A DNA stretch of 64,000 bases from Xestospongia muta (GCA_963693285.1 OY848929.1:1056501-1120500); one strand, 5' to 3'. Shown: positions 40,062 through 51,671, counted from the stretch's first letter. A program made the numbers and translations. Notes: generated by a model from the letters alone, not told the origin.

Positions 40062-41237
40062 ATGAAGGACTTTCAACTACAGCTCAACTACCCACCTCAG
40101 GGAGTCTACTTTCCTGGTATGACTGTTACAGGTACAGTACTCGCTGTTAACGATGAACCTAAAGATTACAAAGCTATTCAAGTTAAGATTGTTGGTTTTG
40201 CTCATGTCCACTGGTCAGAAACTAGTGGAAGTGGCCAAAATCAACGTACTGAGTATTACACATCTCATGAAGATTATCTGAATACATTTATACGTGTCTG
40301 GGATAAAGATACATCAGCTGGAGGTGGTCAATTTCCTGCTGGCAGTTATCAATATCCCTTTTCTCTTCAGTTGATTGGAAACAATTTACCAGCTTCTTAT
40401 GAAGGTACAGTTGGTCGAATAAGGTACACAATAGAAGCTAGAGTAATAAAAGATGGTCTGCTAAAACGTGATATTGTTTGTGAAACTACAATTAAGATAG
40501 TGAATGTGGTAGAGATTAATCGTCCTGATTTATTACAACCAAAATCAATGGAAGTACAAAAGACCCTTTGTTGCTTGTGTTGTGCTTCTGGTCCTATTGT
40601 TATCACAGCTCGTACATCTCGTACTGGTTACTGTATTCAACAAGATAGTATTCCAGTGGAAGTATCTGTGGAAAATGGAAGTAGTCGTGAAGTACGACAG
40701 GTTGTTGCTTCTATTCATAAGCTGGTATATTATACAGCACAAGGTCGTCATCGCCGTGATAGCCTTGATGTAGCTACTATTGCTAGTGAACCAGTACCTG
40801 CTCACAACACAACAATATGGAAACCTCCACCTCTTGCTGTACCAGATACACCTACCACATCAATAAATTGTGGTATCCTTCAAGTGAACTATTTCTTACG
40901 AGTAAAAGCTGCTATATCATGGGCTATTAATCCAACTATTGATATTCCTTTAGTAATTGGTAATGTACCATTGCCAGGAACAGAACCTGGTCCACAACCA
41001 ACAATACTGCCACCACAACAAGGACTAGAGCCTCATCCTCCTCTAGGATTTGTGCCACCACCTCAGCCACAACCTGGAGGTATTCCTTATACCATACCAC
41101 CACAGCCAATGTCCCAGCCCTATCCTCCTCCTGCATCTATCCCTCTAGATCCATTTCCTCCCCCACATCCACGTTATGATGACAAGTCATCAAATCAACT
41201 TCCTCCTGGTTTTATTGACCCAATCAAGAAAATATGA
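40062..41237 (+). CDS. Alpha-arrestin (ARRDC) paralog 2
   Basis: 391 residues, intronless, starting 299 bases after paralog 1 with a nearly identical 5' flank, so this pair is a very recent duplication. Both arrestin folds are intact. The variable patch of the N-fold reads SETSGSGQNQRTEYYTSHED. The C-tail is longer than in paralog 1 (PYPPPASIPLDPF inserted). The ligase-binding motif is changed: PHPRYDD instead of PPPRYDD, one CCT-to-CAT difference, so PPxY is lost. No other PPxY is visible. The 3' flank carries the left end of a hAT relic followed directly by another arrestin 3' UTR. Confidence 0.92.
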   Translation: MKDFQLQLNYPPQGVYFPGMTVTGTVLAVNDEPKDYKAIQVKIVGFAHVHWSETSGSGQNQRTEYYTSHEDYLNTFIRVWDKDTSAGGGQFPAGSYQYPFSLQLIGNNLPASYEGTVGRIRYTIEARVIKDGLLKRDIVCETTIKIVNVVEINRPDLLQPKSMEVQKTLCCLCCASGPIVITARTSRTGYCIQQDSIPVEVSVENGSSREVRQVVASIHKLVYYTAQGRHRRDSLDVATIASEPVPAHNTTIWKPPPLAVPDTPTTSINCGILQVNYFLRVKAAISWAINPTIDIPLVIGNVPLPGTEPGPQPTILPPQQGLEPHPPLGFVPPPQPQPGGIPYTIPPQPMSQPYPPPASIPLDPFPPPHPRYDDKSSNQLPPGFIDPIKKI

Positions 41238-41815
41238 ACAAAATAAATTACTATCTTTTTTGTTAAGTTTTAATATGCTTACCATTTTGTACTCTCTTTA
41301 ATTGATATTAGAGTGTATGTATTATCAAATAATGTATTTGTACTATGTTCTTTTAGTATATACTTAAATTGAATTAAATTCAGACATGGAGTAATAGTAA
41401 TAGTAAACATGACATATTTCATAGTAATAGTAATAGTAATAGCCTACCATATGTTTTTGTTTGTTTTTGATATGCTAACCATTTTGTCCTCTTTAATTGA
41501 TATTATGAGTATATGTATTATCAAATAATATATTTGTACTATTGAAATATTCATAGTTCTTGGCCATTTAAAAATGATATATTTTAGTTTTAGTTATTCT
41601 ACTAGCTTTGAATTTTTTAGATTGCTTTTGATTAGTTAATTGAATAGTTTTAGAGTTTTAGTATCAATACATCAGTATCAATTGAGTATTTATTATAATT
41701 CATAAGATGGATACTCAATAGATAGTGATGGATATTGAAAGATACAAATAAACTACTGAGAATACATCAATACAGGAGTACCATAAATGATAGAGAAATA
41801 GCCAATTTTTTATTT
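41238..41815. other. Recombinant spacer: arrestin 2 3' flank joined to another arrestin 3' UTR
   Basis: After the 3' flank of paralog 2, the sequence CAGACATGGAGTAATAGT (left end of the hAT relic seen whole at 50226) runs through AGTAAT repeats and passes directly into CCTACCATATGTTTTTGT, the start of the 3' UTR of paralogs 1 and 3. This looks like a deletion joining two units. The same junction recurs at 47226-47300. Confidence 0.7.
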
Positions 41816-42546
41816 TTTTATTGATAAAATGAATGCCCAATAGCCACTGCTAGTTTAAAGGGCACAAACAGAATAGAACATAATAAATAAAGCAGAATTA
41901 AGGTATTAAAGTACAGGATATAGTATCATTGATAACACAGAGATAAAGTAAGTGACTGATAGTATATGATAGGTTGTAGTGTGATAAGTGATGGTGAGTT
42001 GATGGTTAGTAAAGAAGTATATTTACTTTAGACTTAAAAGTGGTTAGTGGTGAGCTAGATTTTACATGATAATGAAGTGAATTCCACAAAGAGAGAACAG
42101 AAGGGACAAATGAGTTTTGTGAGGCAGATGAGTGAGAAAAATGGATAATAAAGGTGAGAGGATCAAAGTGACAAGAAGCATAACTTTGCAGAGGTTTGCA
42201 AATGAAAACATCAGAAGGAAAATAGAAGAGGTTGATAGTGATTTTATAGAGAAGACATAATTTGGAAATAGAGCGACGAGTTGAGAGGGCCGGAAGGTTA
42301 AAAGTTGAGAGGAGAGATGAGTAATCATTGTCCCATTTATGAGAGCACATTTTTAGAGTAAAGTGTTGGGTTTTCTCGAGAATTTCAGCATTAGTGGAAG
42401 ATACAGGTGGGTCCCAAACAGAGGAGCAGTAGGAAAAATAGATAATGACAAGAGAGTGATACAGAGTGAGAAGAGTATGAGGAGAAGCATGCTTATAGAA
42501 GTTACTGTAGATGATTCCAATGGTTTGACAAGCTAATGATGGACCT
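41816..42546 (-). mobile_element. 3' end of a LINE retrotransposon, copy 1
   Basis: The minus strand reads the C-terminus of a non-LTR reverse transcriptase protein: TIGIIYSNFYKHASPHTLL, CSSVWDPPVSSTNAEILEKT, LKMCSHKWDNDYSSLL, SKLCLLYKI and SVLSLWNSLHYHV, ending before a 3' UTR that finishes in AATAAAAAAAT. Only the last part of the ORF is present (5' truncated). Sister spacers at 51330 and 55815 lack it and give the empty site AGCCAAATTTGATTACTG. Confidence 0.8.
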
Positions 42547-42715
42547 TACAATTTGGTTACTGTTATCAGTAGTATATCAAATATAATACTGGTTCAGTCA
42601 GGTTGTACAAGATTTCTTTCTAGGTGTCATCATTTTCATCTTTTGTAAGGTCCATCATTTCAATATTTGTGACCTGATTTACAGTAAAGGACCACTTCTG
42701 TGAAACTATTTGTAT

Positions 42716-43178
42716 CAAAACATCAGATCAGTATCGATACATCCATATCAATACATCGGTATCAATACATTGGTATCAATACATCAGTATCACAATACAT
42801 CAGTGTCAATACATCAGTATCAATACATCAGTATCAATACATCTGTATCAATACATCGGTATCAATACATCAGTATCAATACATCTGTATTAATACATCC
42901 ATATCAATACATCAGTATCAATACATTGGTATCAATACATCAGTATCACAATACATCAGTGTCAATACATCAGTATCAATACATCAGTATCAATACATCT
43001 GTATCAATACATCGGTATCAATACATCAGTATCAATACATCTGTATTAATACATCCATATCAATACATCGGTATCAATACATCTGTATCAAAATGTCAGT
43101 ATCAATATATTGGTATCAATATATCAGTATCAAAATGTCATTATCAATATATTGGTATCAACACATCAGTATCAATTG
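42716..43178 (+). repeat. 14-bp minisatellite before arrestin 3, with 156-bp higher-order unit
   Basis: Tandem ATCAGTATCAATAC units (variants CGGT, TTGG, CTGT, CCAT). A block containing the marker ATCAGTATCACAATACATC occurs twice, 156 bases apart, showing a higher-order duplication. 14 bp is not a multiple of three, so the open frames across it are not genes. Confidence 0.93.
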
Positions 43179-43430
43179 AGTATTTGTTAGTATTCATAAG
43201 TATTCAGCTGCTATACTAATGAAAGTTGGTTCATGTAATCATTTTATTCTTTGATTTTCTTAATTTCATGTACCTCATGTATAGTATTAATAGTGTATTT
43301 ATGTAATAAAAGACACGTAAGCCGAATATAGAGAGGTAGTCGTAATCATTAATCAGAATAATTGGTATGTATTTATGTAGGCGTTAATAATTATTGGCCA
43401 AGACGTTTTTCTTTCTTGTTTAATTAAAAT

Positions 43431-44588
43431 ATGAAGGACTTTCAACTACAGCTCAACTACCCACCCCAGGGAGTCTACTTTCCTGGTATGACTGTTACAG
43501 GAACAGTACTCGCTGTTAACGATAAACCTAAAGATTACAAAGCTATTCAAGTTAAGATTGTTGGTTTTGCTTATGTCCACTGGTCAGAATCTAGTGGAAG
43601 TGGCCAAAGTCGACGGACACGCCATTACACATCTCGTGAAGATTATCTGAATACATTTATACGTGTCTGGGATAAAGATACATCAGCTGGAGGTGGTCAA
43701 TTTCCTGCTGGCAGTTATCAATATCCCTTTTCTCTTAAGTTGATTGGAAACAATTTACCAGCTTCTTATGAAGGTACAGTTGGTCAAATAAACTACACAA
43801 TAGAAGCTAGAGTAATAAAAGATGGTCTGCTAAAACGTGATACTGTTTGTAAAACAACGATTAAGGTAGTGAATATGGTTGAGATCAATCGTCCTGATTT
43901 ATTACAACCAAAATCAATGGAGGTACAAAAGACCCTTTGTTGTTTGTGTTGTGCCTCTGGTCCTATTGTTATCACAGCTTGTACATCTCGTACTGGTTAC
44001 TGTATTCAACAAGATAGCATTCCAGTGGAAGTATCTGTGGAAAATGGAAGTAGTCGTGAAATACGACAGGTTGTTGCTTCTATTCATAAGCTGGTATATT
44101 ATACAGCTCAAGGTCGTCATCGCCATGATAGTCTTGATGTAGCTACTATTGCTAGTGAACCAGTACCTGCTCATAACACAACAGTATGGAAACCTCCACC
44201 TCTTGCTGTACCAGATACACCTGCCACATCAATAAATTGTGGTATCCTTCAAGTGAACTATTTCTTACGAGTAAAAGCTGCTATATCATTGGCTATTAAT
44301 CCAACTATTAATATTCCTTTAGTAATTGGTAATGTACCATTGCCAGGAACAGAAGCTGGTCCACAACCAACAATACTGCCACCACAACAAGGACTAGAGC
44401 CTCATCCTCCTCTAGGATTTGTGCCACCACCTCAACCACAACCAGAAGGTATTCCTTATGCCATACCACCACAGCCAATGCTCCAGCCCTATCCTTTTGA
44501 TCCATTTCCTCCCCCACCTCCACGTTATGATGACAAGTCATCAAATCAACTTCGTCCTGGTATTATTGACCCAATCAAGAAAATATGA
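43431..44588 (+). CDS. Alpha-arrestin (ARRDC) paralog 3
   Basis: 385 residues, intronless, closest to paralog 1 in coding sequence and in tail length, but with a different 5' flank (the AAGACGTTTTTCTTTCTTG type shared with paralogs 4-6). N-fold variable patch: SESSGSGQSRRTRHYTSRED. The C-fold carries TACTSRTGYC where paralog 1 has TARIPRTGYC. The tail ends PPPPPRYDD, so PPxY is kept. The combination of a paralog-1-like body with a paralog-4/5/6-like promoter suggests recombination or gene conversion between units. Confidence 0.93.
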   Translation: MKDFQLQLNYPPQGVYFPGMTVTGTVLAVNDKPKDYKAIQVKIVGFAYVHWSESSGSGQSRRTRHYTSREDYLNTFIRVWDKDTSAGGGQFPAGSYQYPFSLKLIGNNLPASYEGTVGQINYTIEARVIKDGLLKRDTVCKTTIKVVNMVEINRPDLLQPKSMEVQKTLCCLCCASGPIVITACTSRTGYCIQQDSIPVEVSVENGSSREIRQVVASIHKLVYYTAQGRHRHDSLDVATIASEPVPAHNTTVWKPPPLAVPDTPATSINCGILQVNYFLRVKAAISLAINPTINIPLVIGNVPLPGTEAGPQPTILPPQQGLEPHPPLGFVPPPQPQPEGIPYAIPPQPMLQPYPFDPFPPPPPRYDDKSSNQLRPGIIDPIKKI

Positions 44589-45000
44589 ACAAAATAACCT
44601 ACCATATATTTTTGTTTGTTTTTGATATGCTAACCATTTTGTCATCTTTAATTGATATTAGAATGTATCTATTATCAAATAATATATTTGTACTATGTTC
44701 TCTTAGTATACTTAAATTGAATTAGATATAATTTGAAATATATATAGTTCTTGGCCATTTAGAAATAATATATTTCAGTTTTAGTTATTCTACTAGCTTT
44801 GAATTTTTTAGATTGCTTTCGATTAGTTAATTGAATAGTTTTAGAGTTTTAGTATCAATACATCAGTATCAATTGAGTATTTATTATAATTCATAAGATG
44901 GATACTCAATAGATAGTGATGGATATTGAAGGACACTAATGAACTACTGAGAATACATCAATACAGGAGTACCATAAATGATAGAGAAATAGCCAAATTT

Positions 45001-45330
45001 TTATTTTTTTATTGATAAAATGAATGCCCAATAGCCACTGCTAGTTTAAAGGACACAAACAGAATAGAACATAATAAATAAAGCAGAATTAAGGTATTAA
45101 AGTACAGGATATAGTATCATTGATAACAAAGAGATAAAATAAGTGACTGATAGTATATGATAGGTTGTAGTGTGATAAGTGATGGTGAGTTGATGGTTAG
45201 TAAAGAAGTATATTTACTTTAGATTTAAAAGTGGTTAGTGGTGAGCTAGATTTTACATGATAAGGAAGTGAATTCCACACAGAGAGAACAGAAGGGATAA
45301 ATGAGTTTGACAAGCTAATGATGGACCTTA
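45001..45330 (-). mobile_element. 3' end of the same LINE, copy 2, internally deleted
   Basis: Matches copy 1 at both ends (3' UTR on the left, the ACAAGCTAATGATGG junction on the right), but about 400 bases coding for the reverse-transcriptase C-terminus are missing between ATGAGTTT and GACAAGC. Confidence 0.78.
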
Positions 45331-45512
45331 CAATTTGGTTACTGTCATCAGTAGTATATCAAATATAATACTGGTTCAGTCAGGTTGGTCTTTACTTTAC
45401 AAGATTTCTTTCTAGGTGTCATCATTTTCATATTTTGTAAGGTCCATCATTTCAATATTTGTGACCTGATTTGCAATAAAGGACCACTTCTGTGAAACCA
45501 TTTGTATCAAAA

Positions 45513-45726
45513 CATCAGATCAGTATCGATACATCGGTATCAATACATCGTTATCAATACTTCAGTATCAATACATCAGTATCAATACATCGTTATCAAT
45601 ACATCAGAATCAATACATCTGTATCAATACATCTGTATCAAAATGTCAGTATCAATATATTGGTATCAATATATCAGTATCAAAATGTCAGTATCAATAT
45701 ATTGGTATCAATACATCAGTATCAAT
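45513..45726 (+). repeat. 14-bp minisatellite before arrestin 4
   Basis: About 15 units of ATCAGTATCAATAC type, shorter than the array before arrestin 3 and without its 156-bp higher-order unit. Confidence 0.92.
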
Positions 45727-45978
45727 TGAGTATTTGTTAGTATTCATAAGTATTCAGCTGCTATACTAAATGAAAGTTGGTTCATGCAATCATTTTATTC
45801 TTTAATTTTCTTAATTTCATGTACCTCATGTATAGTATTAATAGTGCATTTATGTAATAAAAGACACGTAAGCAGAATATAGAGAGGTAGTTGTAGTCAT
45901 TAATCAGAATAATTGGTATGTATTTATGTAGGCGTTAATAATTGCCCAGGACGTTTTTCTTTCTTGTTTAATTGAAAT

Positions 45979-47082
45979 ATGAAGGACTTTCAACTACAGC
46001 TCAACCACCCACCTCAGGGAGTCTACTATCCTGGTATGACTGTCACTGGTACAGTACTCGTTGTTAACGATGAACCTAAGGATTACAAAGCTATTAAAGT
46101 TAGGATTGAAGGTTCTGCTCATGTCAGCTGGGAAGTATCTAATGAAAGTGGCCGAACACAGTCATACTATTACACATCTTATGAAAGCTATCTGAATACA
46201 TTTATACGTATCTGGGATAAAGATACATCAGCTGGAGGTGGTCAATTTCCTGCTGGCAGTTATCAATATCCCTTTTCTCTTAAGTTGATTGGAAACAATT
46301 TACCAGCTTCTTATGAAGGTACATATGGTTACATAATATACACAGTAGAAGCTAGAGCAATAAAAGATGGTTCGCTAAAACATGATACTGCTTGTATAAC
46401 CAGAATTAAGGTAGCGAATGTGGTAGAGATTAATCGTCCTGACTTATTACGACCAAGATCAAGGGAAGTACAAAAGACCCTTTGTTGTTTGTGTTGTGCC
46501 TCTGGTCCTATTGTTATTACAGCTCGTATACCTCGTACTGGTTACTGTATTCAACAAGATAGTATTCCAGTGGAAGTATCTGTGGAAAATGGAAGTAGTC
46601 GTGAAGTACAACAGGTTGTTGCCTCTATTCATAAGCTGGTAGATTATACAGCTCAAGGTCGTCATCGCCATGATAGTCTTGATGTAGCTACTATTGCTAG
46701 TGAACCAGTACCTGCTCACAACACAACAGTATGGAATCCTCCACCTCTTGCTGTACCAGATACACATGCCACATCAATAAATTGTGGTATCCTTCAAGTG
46801 AACTATTTCTTACGAGTAAAAGCTGCTATATCATTGGCTATTAATCCAACTATTGATATTCCTATAGTACTTGGTAATGTACCATTGTCAGGAACAGAAG
46901 CTGGTCCACAACCAACAATACTGCCACCACAACAAGGGCTGGAGTCTCATCCTCCTCTAGGATTTGTGCCACCACCTCAGCCACAACCAGAAGGTATTCC
47001 TTATGCCATGCCACCACATTATGATCAGAAATCATCAAATCAACTTCCTCCTGGTTTTGTTGACCCAATCAAGAAAATATGA
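45979..47082 (+). CDS. Alpha-arrestin (ARRDC) paralog 4 (most divergent N-fold)
   Basis: 367 residues, intronless. It has the most changed N-terminal fold of the full-length copies: KVRIEGSAHVSWEVSNESGR and TQSYYYTSYESYLNTF, and GTYGYIIYTVEARAIKDGSL where others have GTVGQI. The C-fold is almost identical to its neighbours, so changes are concentrated in the first half. The tail is short: GIPYAMPPHYDQKSSNQLPP, which lacks the PYPPPASIP segment but creates a different PPxY (PPHY) by deletion. The change from QLNYPP to QLNHPP at the start is unique to this copy. Confidence 0.92.
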   Translation: MKDFQLQLNHPPQGVYYPGMTVTGTVLVVNDEPKDYKAIKVRIEGSAHVSWEVSNESGRTQSYYYTSYESYLNTFIRIWDKDTSAGGGQFPAGSYQYPFSLKLIGNNLPASYEGTYGYIIYTVEARAIKDGSLKHDTACITRIKVANVVEINRPDLLRPRSREVQKTLCCLCCASGPIVITARIPRTGYCIQQDSIPVEVSVENGSSREVQQVVASIHKLVDYTAQGRHRHDSLDVATIASEPVPAHNTTVWNPPPLAVPDTHATSINCGILQVNYFLRVKAAISLAINPTIDIPIVLGNVPLSGTEAGPQPTILPPQQGLESHPPLGFVPPPQPQPEGIPYAMPPHYDQKSSNQLPPGFVDPIKKI

Positions 47083-47650
47083 ACAAAATAAATTACTATA
47101 TTTTTGGTTAAGTTTTAATATGCTTACCATTTTGTCCTCTTTAATTGATATTAGAGTGTATGTATTATCAAATAATGTATTTGTACTATGTTCTTTTAGT
47201 ATATACTTAAATTGAATTAAATTCAGACATGGAGTAATAGTAATAGTAAACATTACATATTTCATAGTAATAGTAATAGTAATAGCCTACCATATGTTTT
47301 TGTGTGTTTTTGATATGCTAACCATTTTGTCCTCTTTAATTGATATTATGAGTATATGTATTATCAAATAATATATTTGTACTATTGAAATATTCGTAGT
47401 TCTTGGCCATTTAAAAATGATATATTTTAGTTTTAGTTATTCTACTAGCTTTGAATTTTTTAGATTGCTTTTGATTAGTTAATTGAATAGGTTTAGAGTT
47501 TTAGTATCAATACATCAGTATCAATTGAGTATTTATTATAATTCATAAGATGGATACTCAATAGATAGTGATGGATATTGAAGGACACTAATGAGCTACT
47601 GAGAATACATCAATACAGGAGTATCATAAATGATAGAGAAATAGCCGAAT
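47083..47650. other. Recombinant spacer, same hAT/3'UTR junction as after arrestin 2
   Basis: Contains CAGACATGGAGTAATAGT, AGTAAT repeats, then CCTACCATATGTTTTTGT, exactly the arrangement at 41380-41460. A shared breakpoint means this spacer and the 41-kb spacer descend from one deletion event. Confidence 0.7.
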
Positions 47651-48304
47651 TTTATTTTTTTATTGACAAAATGAATGCCCAATAGCCACTGCTAGTTTAA
47701 AGGACACAAACAGAATAGAACATAATAAATAAAGCAGAATTAAGGTATTAAAGTACAGGATATAGTATCATTGATAACACAGAGATAAAATAAGTGACTG
47801 ATAGTATATGATAGGTTTTAGTGTGATAAGTGATGGTGAGTTGATGGTTAGTAAAGAAGTATATTTACTTTAGATTTAAAAGTGGTTAGTGGTGAGCTAG
47901 ATTTTACATGATAAGGAAGTGAATTTCACAGAGAGAGAGCAGAAGGGACAAATGAGTTTTGTGAGGCAGATGAGTGAGAAAAAGGGATTGTTAGTGATTT
48001 TATAGAGAAGACATAATTTGGAAATAGAGCGATGAGTTGAGAGGGCCGGAAGGTTAAAAGTTGAAAGAAGAGATGAGAAATCATTGTCCCATTTATGAGA
48101 GCACATTTTCAGAGCAAAGTGTTGGCTTTTCCCGAGAATTTCAGCATTAGTGGAAGATACAGGTGGGTACCAAACAGAGGAGCAGTAGGAAAAATAGAGA
48201 ATGACAAGAGAGCGATACAAAGTGAGAAGAGTATGAGGAGAAGCATGCTTATAGAAGTTATGGTAGATGATTCCAATGGTTTGACGAGCTAATGACGGAC
48301 CTTA
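47651..48304 (-). mobile_element. 3' end of the same LINE, copy 3
   Basis: Retains the N-side part (MYRSLVILYFSYCSSVWYPP, ALKMCSHKWDNDFSSLL) and the 3' UTR, with a deletion of about 90 bases relative to copy 1 where ITNNPFFSL joins out of frame. Confidence 0.78.
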
Positions 48305-48475
48305 CAATTTGGTTACTGTTATCAGTAGTATATCAAATATAATACAGGTTCAGTCAGGTTGTACAAGATTTCTTTCTAGGTGTCATCATTTTCATCTTTT
48401 GTAAGGTCCATCATTTCAATATTTGTGACCTGATTTGCAATAAAGGACCACTTCTGTGAAACCATTTGTATCAAA

Positions 48476-48649
48476 ACATCAGATCAGTATCGATACATTG
48501 GTATCAATACATCGGTATCAATACATTGGTATCAATACATCTGTATCAATACACCGGTATCAATACATCAGAATCAATACATCAGAATCAATATGTCTGT
48601 ATCAAAATGTCAGTATCAATATATTGGTATCAATACATCAGTATCAATT
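48476..48649 (+). repeat. 14-bp minisatellite before arrestin 5
   Basis: About 12 units of the ATCAGTATCAATAC family, the shortest of the four arrays. Confidence 0.92.
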
Positions 48650-48900
48650 GAGTATTTATTAGTATTCATAAGTATTCAGCTGCTATACTAAATGAAAGTT
48701 GGTTCATGCAATCATTTTATTCTTTAATTTTCTTAATTTCATGTACCTCATGTATAGTATTAATAGTGCATTTATGTAATAAAAGACACGTAAGCAGAAT
48801 ATAGAGAGGTAGTTGTAGTCATTAATCAGAATAATTGGTATGTATTTATGTAGGCGTTAATAATTGCCCAAGACGTTTTTCTTTCTTGTTTAATCAAAAT

Positions 48901-50082
48901 ATGAAGGACTTTCAACTACAGCTCAACTACCCACCTCAGGGAGTCTACTATCCTGGTATGACTGTCACTGGTACAGTATTCGCCGTTAACGATGAACCTA
49001 AGGATTACAAAGCTATTAAAGTTAAGATTGTTGGTTTTGCTCATGTCCACTGGTCAGAACGTACTGAGTCTGAATATGGCGGAAGACAACGGACACGCCA
49101 TTACTCAGCTCGTGTAGGTTATCTGAATACATTTATACGTATCTGGGATAAAGATACATCAGCTGGAGGTGGTCAATTTCCTGCTGGCAGTTATCAATAT
49201 CCCTTTTCTCTTCAGTTGATTGGAAACAATTTACCAGCTTCTTATGAAGGTACAGTTGGTCAAATAAAGTACACAGTAGAAGCTAGAGTAGAAAAAGATG
49301 GTCTGCTAAAACGTGATACTGTTTGTGAAACTACAATTAATGTAGCGAATGTGGTTGAGATTAATCGTCCTGATTTATTACAACCAAAATCAATGGAAGT
49401 ACAAAAGACCCTTTGTTGCTTGTGTTGTGCTTCTGGTCCTATTGTTATTACAGCTCGTATACCTCGTACTGGTTACTGTATTCAACAAGATAGCATTCCA
49501 GTGGAAGTATCTGTTGAAAATGGAAGTAGTCGTGAAATACGACAGATTGTTGCTTCTATTCATAAACTGGTAGATTATACAGCTGAAGGTCATTATCGCC
49601 AAGATAGTCTTGATGTAGCTACTATTGCTAGTGAACCAGTACCTGCTCACAACACAACAGTATGGAAACCTCCACCTCTTGCTGTACCAGATACACCTGC
49701 CACATCAACAAATTGTCATATCCTTCAAGTGAATTACTTCTTACGAGTAAAAGCTGCTATATCATTGGCTATTAATCCAACTATTGATATTCCTATAGTA
49801 CTTGGTAATGTACCATTGCCAGGAACAGAAGCTGGTCCACAACCAACAATGCTGCCACCACAACAAGGACTGGAGCCACCTCCTCCTCTAGGATTTGTGC
49901 CACCACCCCAACCACAACCAGAAGGTATTCCTTATGCCATACCACCACAGCCAATGTCCCAGCCCTATCCTCCTCCCGCATCTATCCCTCTTGATCCATT
50001 TCCTGCCCCACATCCACATTATGATCAGAAATCATCAAATCAACTTCCTCCTGGTTTTGTTGACCCAATCAAGAAAATATGA
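48901..50082 (+). CDS. Alpha-arrestin (ARRDC) paralog 5
   Basis: 393 residues from ATG 48901 (an in-frame ATG at 48835 lies in the conserved promoter region and is not used by paralogs). The variable patch is longer and different: SERTESEYGGRQRTRHYSAR followed by VGYLNTFIRIW, shared in type with paralog 6. Both folds are intact. The tail reads PAPHPHYDQ, so the PPxY is degraded to HPHY. The 3' flank contains a full hAT relic (50226-51077), then an arrestin tail fragment. Confidence 0.92.
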   Translation: MKDFQLQLNYPPQGVYYPGMTVTGTVFAVNDEPKDYKAIKVKIVGFAHVHWSERTESEYGGRQRTRHYSARVGYLNTFIRIWDKDTSAGGGQFPAGSYQYPFSLQLIGNNLPASYEGTVGQIKYTVEARVEKDGLLKRDTVCETTINVANVVEINRPDLLQPKSMEVQKTLCCLCCASGPIVITARIPRTGYCIQQDSIPVEVSVENGSSREIRQIVASIHKLVDYTAEGHYRQDSLDVATIASEPVPAHNTTVWKPPPLAVPDTPATSTNCHILQVNYFLRVKAAISLAINPTIDIPIVLGNVPLPGTEAGPQPTMLPPQQGLEPPPPLGFVPPPQPQPEGIPYAIPPQPMSQPYPPPASIPLDPFPAPHPHYDQKSSNQLPPGFVDPIKKI

Positions 50083-50225
50083 ACAAAATAAATTACTATA
50101 TTTTTTGTTAAGTTTTAATATGCTTACCATTTTGTACTCTCTTTAATTGATATTAGAGTATATGTATTATCAAATAATGTATTTGTACTATGTTCTTTTA
50201 GTATATACTTAAATTGAATTAAATT

Positions 50226-51077
50226 CAGACATGGAGTAATAGTAATAGTAAACATGACATATTTCATAGTAATAGTAATAATAATAGTAATAGACAATCT
50301 AAAAGTCAACGTAATAGTAATAGTAATAGATGGTCAAGTAATAGTAATAGTAATAGTAATAGATGGTCAAGTATTAGTATTAGTAATTGAAATTATGGAT
50401 CCAGTAATGCGTTAGTCAAATGTTGGTTTAATTGTGTTTATTTGAAGCATGACATTCTTTTCACTACATCAATGCTTTTATGAAGTCTAATGTATGAAGC
50501 TGAAGCAACTTTACACCTACCTTTTACAAGTGATCAGTATAACATAAAAACCTTATGACCTATGGTTTTTTGGAAGGACCATGCAACAATGTCTCCAACA
50601 TTAGCGATGTTGGCTAGCTGCTACCTTTATATGCCAGCTTCATCAAGGCCAGTTGAAAGACTTTTTAGTATATGTGGAAAATTTTTTAGGTCGGAAAGAT
50701 GTAGACTTAGCAACACTGTCTTTGAAAAATTAATGAACATTAAGTATAATGGCCATTTGGTTTAGGATGCATAGTATATTCAGTAAGTGGTAATATTAAT
50801 AGTAATAGAAGGATATGTCAAGTAATAGTAATACTAATATATTACATTGACTTACATTGTACCGGTAATAGTAATAGTAATATAATTATTTCTAATGTAA
50901 TAGTAATAATAATATATTACATTGACTTACGTTATACCGGTAATAATAATAGTAATATAATTAGTAATATATTACATTGACTTACGTTGTACCGGTAATA
51001 GTAATAGTAATATAATTATTTCTGTTATAATAGTAATAGTAATATATTACATTACAATGTAATTGACCCCATGTCTG
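50226..51077 (+). mobile_element. hAT-type transposon relic 1 with dimerisation-domain fragment
   Basis: Ends are CAGACATGGAGT (left) and ACCCCATGTCTG (right), inverted repeats matching at 11 of 12 positions. Flanks GAATTAAATT and GAATTAATT resemble an imperfect target duplication, and the sister spacer after arrestin 6 (near 55560) shows the empty TTGAATTAATTATAC. Inside, 50562-50765 encodes a hAT C-terminal dimerisation region (MLASCYLYMPASSRPVERLF, FRSERCRLSN). The rest is AGTAAT-repeat-rich. The transposase is otherwise absent. Confidence 0.75.
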
Positions 51078-51671
51078 GAATTAATTATACTTTGAAATAT
51101 ATATAGTTCTTGGGCCATTTAAAAATACAGTTTTAGTTTTTGTTATATTATTTTTAGATTGCTTTTGATTAGTTAATTGAATAGTTTTAGAGTTTTAGTA
51201 TCAATACATCAGTATCAATTGAGTATTTATTATAATTCATAAGATGGATACTCAATAGATAGTGATGGATATTGAAGGACACTAATGAACTACTGAGAAT
51301 ACATCAATACAAGAGTACCATAAATGATAAAAAAATAGCCAAATTTGATTACTGTTGTCAGTAGTAAATAAATATAACACAGGTTCAGTCAGGTTGGTGT
51401 ATACTTTAGAAGATTTCTTCTAGGTGTCTTCTTTATCTTTCTGATTTTTGTACTTGCGTTAATTTGCATACATTAACAATCAATCTCCACATTATTGTAT
51501 CTTTATACACATAAGGACTGTACTGATAACATAAACTTATTAGAAATAGCTAAAGAGTTTGTTCCTTTAACGACAGATGAATTAATTATTTTGTTTATTT
51601 TTGATTTTTAATAATAATGCAACTAAATATAAGGTCAGCCCCCCTAACTTAAACTTCATTCCTACCCTTCT
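51078..51671. other. Spacer duplicated after arrestins 5 and 6
   Basis: 51078-51660 matches 55560-56400 in blocks, including GTTAATTTGCATACATTAAC and the block from CTTTAACGACAGATGAATTA to AAGGTCAGCCCCCC. It lacks the LINE fragment and so supplies its empty site. No gene. Confidence 0.65.

Noticed and set aside
42700..43219. Long open frames across the minisatellites (repeated SIHQYQYIGINTSV peptides)
   Set aside because: A 14-bp tandem unit without stop codons gives open frames in all three phases; no start context, no conservation beyond the repeat itself.
48835..48900. Upstream in-frame ATG adding 22 residues to arrestin 5
   Set aside because: The same bases in sister copies are promoter/5' UTR and out of frame or interrupted; all paralogs start MKDF.
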